Positions 5,946 to 9,038 of a DNA stretch of 9,038 nt are shown one piece after another (position 1 is the stretch's first letter; the number at the start of each line of letters is the position of its first letter). A program made the position numbers and the translations under genes. The DNA comes from Lachnospiraceae bacterium (lineage in GTDB: Bacteria; Bacillota; Clostridia; Lachnospirales; Lachnospiraceae): the NCBI GenBank assembly GCA_017444545.1, contig JAFSWJ010000136.1:1-9038 (forward strand), written 5' to 3'. The notes beneath the pieces were generated by a model that saw nothing but the letters and a program-made list of their open reading frames with translations, was not told where the DNA came from and did not search any database.

Positions 5946-7376
5946 ATGGCTGAAAAGCTTGTAGAAAACATCACGGCGATGGAGGAAGACTTCGCCAAAT
6001 GGTATACGGATATCGTGAAAAAAGCGGAACTCATTGATTATTCCAGCGTGAAGGGCTGCATGATAATAAAACCGGCCGGATATGCACTCTGGGAAAACAT
6101 ACAAAGAGAGCTGGACAGGAGATTCAAGGAGACCGGTGTAGAAAATGTATATATGCCTCTTTTCATCCCGGAAAGCCTGCTTCAAAAGGAAAAGGACCAT
6201 GTGGAGGGCTTCGCTCCCGAAGTGGCGTGGGTGACGCAGGGAGGTCTTGAACCCCTCACGGAAAAACTGTGTGTCAGACCTACATCCGAGACCCTTTTCT
6301 GTGATCTGTACAAAAATGATGTGCACTCCTACAGGGATCTGCCCAAAAATTACAATCAGTGGTGTTCCGTAGTCCGCTGGGAAAAGACCACCAGACCCTT
6401 CCTCAGGAGCAGGGAGTTTCTGTGGCAGGAAGGACATACGATACATGCAACCTACGATGAGGCGGAAGAACGTACGGTGATGATGCTGAACGTTTATGCC
6501 GATTTCTGCAAAGACTTCCTGGCGATACCCACTATCAGGGGCAGAAAGACGGACAAGGAAAAATTTGCGGGAGCAGAGGAAACCTATACGATCGAGGCTA
6601 TGATGCATGACGGAAAGGCTCTTCAGTCCGGCACCAGCCACAATTTCGGAGACGGCTTTGCAAAGGCCTTCGGAATAGAATATACAGACAAAGATAACAA
6701 GCTTCATCATCCCTTCCAGACATCCTGGGGAGTATCCACCAGGATAATCGGTGCGATCATCATGGTTCACGGTGACAGCGAGGGGCTGGTTCTTCCTCCG
6801 AAGGTGGCTCCTACCCAGATCGTTATCATCCCTATCCAGCAGAAAAAGGAGGGAGTATTGGAAGCCGCCGGAAAACTGAAGGATGCTCTGAAGGACTTCA
6901 GGGTAAAGGTTGATGATTCTGACAGATCACCCGGATATAAATTTTCAGAGCAGGAGATGAGAGGCTTCCCTGCAAGGATAGAGATCGGTCCCAGAGATAT
7001 CGAAAACGGCGAATGTGTGGTCGTAAGACGTGATACAAGGCAGAAATATACGGTGAAGCTTGATGAGATATCAGACTTCATGAAAAAGCTTCTTGAGGAA
7101 ATTCACAACGATATGTATGAGAGGGCAAAAAAGCATCTGCAGGAAAGCATGTATGATGCCGCAACCTATGATGAGTTCAAAAAGATCATGAATGAAAAGC
7201 CCGGTTTCGTGAGGGCGATGTGGTGCGGAAATGTTGAATGCGAAGACAGGATAAAGGCGGATACAACGGCTACATCAAGATGTATACCCTTTGAGGACAG
7301 GGATGAGATATCAAAGACCTGTATCTGCTGCGGAAAACCCGCAAAGCATCTGGTGTACTGGGGCAAGGCATATTAA
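5946..7376 (+). CDS. proS: Prolyl-tRNA synthetase, short form without editing insertion
   Basis: Charges tRNA-Pro with proline in an ATP-dependent reaction in the cytosol. The 476 residues show the class II core: the proline-pocket motif RPTSE at 111-115, motif 2 [14 protein letters not shown] at 152-165, and motif 3 [11 protein letters not shown] at 260-270. An anticodon-binding domain follows from about 285. The C-terminal extension contains Cys427, Cys432, Cys459 and Cys462 spaced like the zinc site of archaeal-type and Thermus-type enzymes, and the protein ends in the family-typical Tyr. Motifs 2 and 3 are only about 100 residues apart, so the roughly 180-residue editing domain of the common bacterial form is absent. 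This is therefore the archaeal/eukaryotic-type ProRS that some Clostridia carry. It probably has its own promoter, and ackA follows 12 bases later with no terminator between. Confidence 0.96.
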   Translation: MAEKLVENITAMEEDFAKWYTDIVKKAELIDYSSVKGCMIIKPAGYALWENIQRELDRRFKETGVENVYMPLFIPESLLQKEKDHVEGFAPEVAWVTQGGLEPLTEKLCVRPTSETLFCDLYKNDVHSYRDLPKNYNQWCSVVRWEKTTRPFLRSREFLWQEGHTIHATYDEAEERTVMMLNVYADFCKDFLAIPTIRGRKTDKEKFAGAEETYTIEAMMHDGKALQSGTSHNFGDGFAKAFGIEYTDKDNKLHHPFQTSWGVSTRIIGAIIMVHGDSEGLVLPPKVAPTQIVIIPIQQKKEGVLEAAGKLKDALKDFRVKVDDSDRSPGYKFSEQEMRGFPARIEIGPRDIENGECVVVRRDTRQKYTVKLDEISDFMKKLLEEIHNDMYERAKKHLQESMYDAATYDEFKKIMNEKPGFVRAMWCGNVECEDRIKADTTATSRCIPFEDRDEISKTCICCGKPAKHLVYWGKAY

Positions 7377-7388
7377 AAGGGGGAAAAT

Positions 7389-8582
7389 ATGAAAGTACTT
7401 GTGATAAACTGCGGTTCTTCATCTCTCAAATACCAGCTGATAGATACGGAAAATGATATCGTTCTTGCAAAGGGACTGTGTGAGAGGATCGGTATAGACG
7501 GCAGCAATTTTGAATACAGAACAAATAACGGACAGAAAATATCGAAACTTACGGAAATGAAGGATCACAAGGATGCCGTATCCGTGGTGCTGGCTGCTCT
7601 GACTGACAGTCAGACCGGAGTGATCACCTCTCTTGACGAAGTGGATGCAGTCGGACACAGGGTGGTACATGGAGGTGAGCATTTCAAAAAGGCAGTTGTG
7701 GTTGATGACGAAGTGATAAAAGCCATCGAGGATGTAAGTGATCTTGCACCGCTTCACAATCCCGGAGCCATCACCGGTATCAGGGCCTGCAGGGAGCTCA
7801 TGTCTTCCCTTCCCCATGTCGCTGTCTTTGACACCGCCTTTCATCAGACCATGGAAAGTGAAGCCTACCTGTATGCCATTCCCTATGAGTATTATGAAAA
7901 ATACAGGATCCGCCGGTACGGCTTCCACGGGACCAGCCACGAATATGTATCCGACAGGACTGCGCAGATCCTGGGAAAGAAAAAAGAAGAGCTGAAGATC
8001 ATCGTATGCCATCTCGGAAACGGCGCATCGATATCTGCCGTAAAAAACGGGAAATGCGTGGATACCTCAATGGGACTGACACCCCTTGAGGGTCTCATCA
8101 TGGGGACCAGATCGGGAGACATCGATCCCGCGGTGATCACATATATTATGGAAAAGGAAGATCTGACAGCAAAAGAGGTCATCGACATATTGAACAAAAA
8201 GTCGGGTGTCCTCGGTATGACAGGGATCTCATCAGATTTCAGGGACATACTGAAGGCTGTAAATGAGGGGAACGAAAAAGCAAAGATGACCTTGAAGGCT
8301 TATGCTTTAAGAGTTGCAAAATATATCGGGGCCTACGCGGCAGCCATGAACGGAGTGGATGCCATCTCCTTTACGGCCGGTATCGGAGAGAACAATTTCG
8401 TGATCAGAAGGATGATCAGCGAATATCTGACCTTCCTTGGAGCTCAGCTTGATGATGAAAAAAATGAGAACGGCTCCGATGAGAGGATCATATCAAAGGA
8501 TGGTTCAAAGCCGGTTCTCCTGGTTGTACCGACAAACGAAGAGCTATCGATAGCGATGCAGACAGTGGAGCTTGTCAAATGA
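7389..8582 (+). CDS. ackA: Acetate kinase
   Basis: Converts acetyl phosphate and ADP to acetate and ATP (reversible), the substrate-level ATP step of acetate fermentation. The 397-residue protein aligns by position with the well-studied Methanosarcina enzyme. Asn7 lies in NCGSSSLK, and the active-site residues Arg91 (GHRVVHGG), His123 (PLHNP), Asp148 (VFDTAFHQ), His180 (YGFHGTSH), Arg241 (GTRSGDIDP) and Glu384 are all present. The nucleotide-binding motifs HLGNGAS and GIGENN are also present. AAGGGGG at 7377-7383, five bases before the ATG, is the ribosome site. Phosphotransacetylase (pta), its usual partner gene, does not precede it; proS does. The stop overlaps the ATG of the next gene (ATGA). 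The call is secure. Confidence 0.98.
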   Translation: MKVLVINCGSSSLKYQLIDTENDIVLAKGLCERIGIDGSNFEYRTNNGQKISKLTEMKDHKDAVSVVLAALTDSQTGVITSLDEVDAVGHRVVHGGEHFKKAVVVDDEVIKAIEDVSDLAPLHNPGAITGIRACRELMSSLPHVAVFDTAFHQTMESEAYLYAIPYEYYEKYRIRRYGFHGTSHEYVSDRTAQILGKKKEELKIIVCHLGNGASISAVKNGKCVDTSMGLTPLEGLIMGTRSGDIDPAVITYIMEKEDLTAKEVIDILNKKSGVLGMTGISSDFRDILKAVNEGNEKAKMTLKAYALRVAKYIGAYAAAMNGVDAISFTAGIGENNFVIRRMISEYLTFLGAQLDDEKNENGSDERIISKDGSKPVLLVVPTNEELSIAMQTVELVK

Positions 8583-9038
8583 GATTTGTCCTTCCGGGGA
8601 AAGTTGATCAGATAATAAAAACCTTAAAGAGCGCAGGCTTCGAGGCATATGCTGTCGGGGGCTGCGTTCGTGATTTGATGCTTGACCGCAGGCCCAATGA
8701 CTGGGACATTACCACAAATGCCAGACCGGAGCAGGTGAAAGCCCTCTTCAAAAGAACCTTTGATACGGGGATAAAGCATGGAACTGTCACGGTCATTTTA
8801 AAGGGAGAGCATTTTGAGGTGACAACCTACCGTGTAGACGGGGTCTATGAGGATGGCAGACATCCAAAGGAGGTGACCTTCACAAGGAGCCTCAGGGAGG
8901 ATCTGAAAAGAAGGGATTTTACCATAAATGCTTTTGCCTTCAACGATGAGGAAGGTCTGATAGACGAATTTAACGGAAGGGAAGATCTTCAGAACGGGAT
9001 AATAAGAGCCGTGGGAGATGCCGGGGAAAGATTTGGAG
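8579..9038 (+). CDS. cca: CCA-adding-type tRNA nucleotidyltransferase, N-terminal part (partial, 3' end outside window)
   Basis: Class II polymerase-beta-like nucleotidyltransferase that builds or repairs the CCA end of tRNAs from CTP and ATP. Reading from ATG 8579 the frame is open to the window edge, 153 codons. The N-terminal catalytic motifs are clear: GGCVRD at 27-32, the metal-binding DWD at 41-43 (Asp41 and Asp43), YRVDGVYEDGRHP at 84-96, and RRDFTINA at 111-118. ATGA overlaps the ackA stop, and GGAG at 8567-8570 inside ackA gives an eight-base spacing. A full-length enzyme is about 400-450 residues, so roughly two thirds lies beyond the window. Poly(A) polymerase and the separate A-adding or CC-adding enzymes share these motifs; the missing C-terminal part would separate them. 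Family call firm, exact specificity less so. Confidence 0.92.
   Translation, partial: MRFVLPGKVDQIIKTLKSAGFEAYAVGGCVRDLMLDRRPNDWDITTNARPEQVKALFKRTFDTGIKHGTVTVILKGEHFEVTTYRVDGVYEDGRHPKEVTFTRSLREDLKRRDFTINAFAFNDEEGLIDEFNGREDLQNGIIRAVGDAGERFG

Noticed and set aside
5877..6770. Long minus-strand open frame opposite proS
   Set aside because: Antisense shadow of a clear synthetase gene, with no coherent domain.

Overview
The window reads as an ordinary core-genome stretch of a Gram-positive Clostridia-type bacterium, most likely a member of the Lachnospiraceae (Butyrivibrio/Roseburia-like). This assignment is inference. It rests on the dnaK-dnaJ order, a DUF1934 (YwiB-type) gene, a short prolyl-tRNA synthetase without the editing insertion, acetate kinase, an FCD-type GntR regulator, a non-mevalonate isoprenoid gene (ispE), good Shine-Dalgarno sites, and heavy use of AGA/AGG for arginine and ATA for isoleucine. 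All genes lie on the plus strand and are tightly packed. I see no mobile element, CRISPR array, tRNA, rRNA, toxin-antitoxin pair or defence system.

Layout. (1) 1-2494: the 3' end of dnaK, then dnaJ, then a mannose-1-phosphate guanylyltransferase gene whose ATG shares one base with the dnaJ stop codon. (2) 2495-2664: the only sizeable non-coding stretch. It holds a possible small RNA fold, a strong intrinsic terminator and an extended -10 promoter. (3) 2665-5884: a tightly coupled series of ispE, a GntR/FadR-family regulator, murI, a DUF1934 gene and an unrecognised single-pass membrane protein that starts at TTG. Neighbours overlap by 4-8 bases or sit 3-7 bases apart. (4) 5885-5945: a short spacer with a second extended -10 promoter and no terminator. 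(5) 5946-9038: proS, ackA and the first 153 codons of a CCA-adding-type tRNA nucleotidyltransferase, separated by 12 bases and by a 4-base ATGA overlap.

How the genes fit together. The first unit couples protein folding (DnaK/DnaJ) to GDP-mannose supply. The second joins isoprenoid precursor synthesis (IspE, which leads towards undecaprenyl carriers) and D-glutamate supply (MurI), both of which feed cell-wall synthesis, with a regulator of unknown ligand between them. The third puts tRNA charging and tRNA 3'-end maturation on either side of acetate/ATP metabolism.

I did not find a clear new biological system. The points most worth a second look are the TTG-started membrane protein of unknown function, the regulator embedded between ispE and murI, the structured 2495-2590 region, the dnaJ-manC coupling, and acetate kinase placed away from phosphotransacetylase and coupled to tRNA genes.
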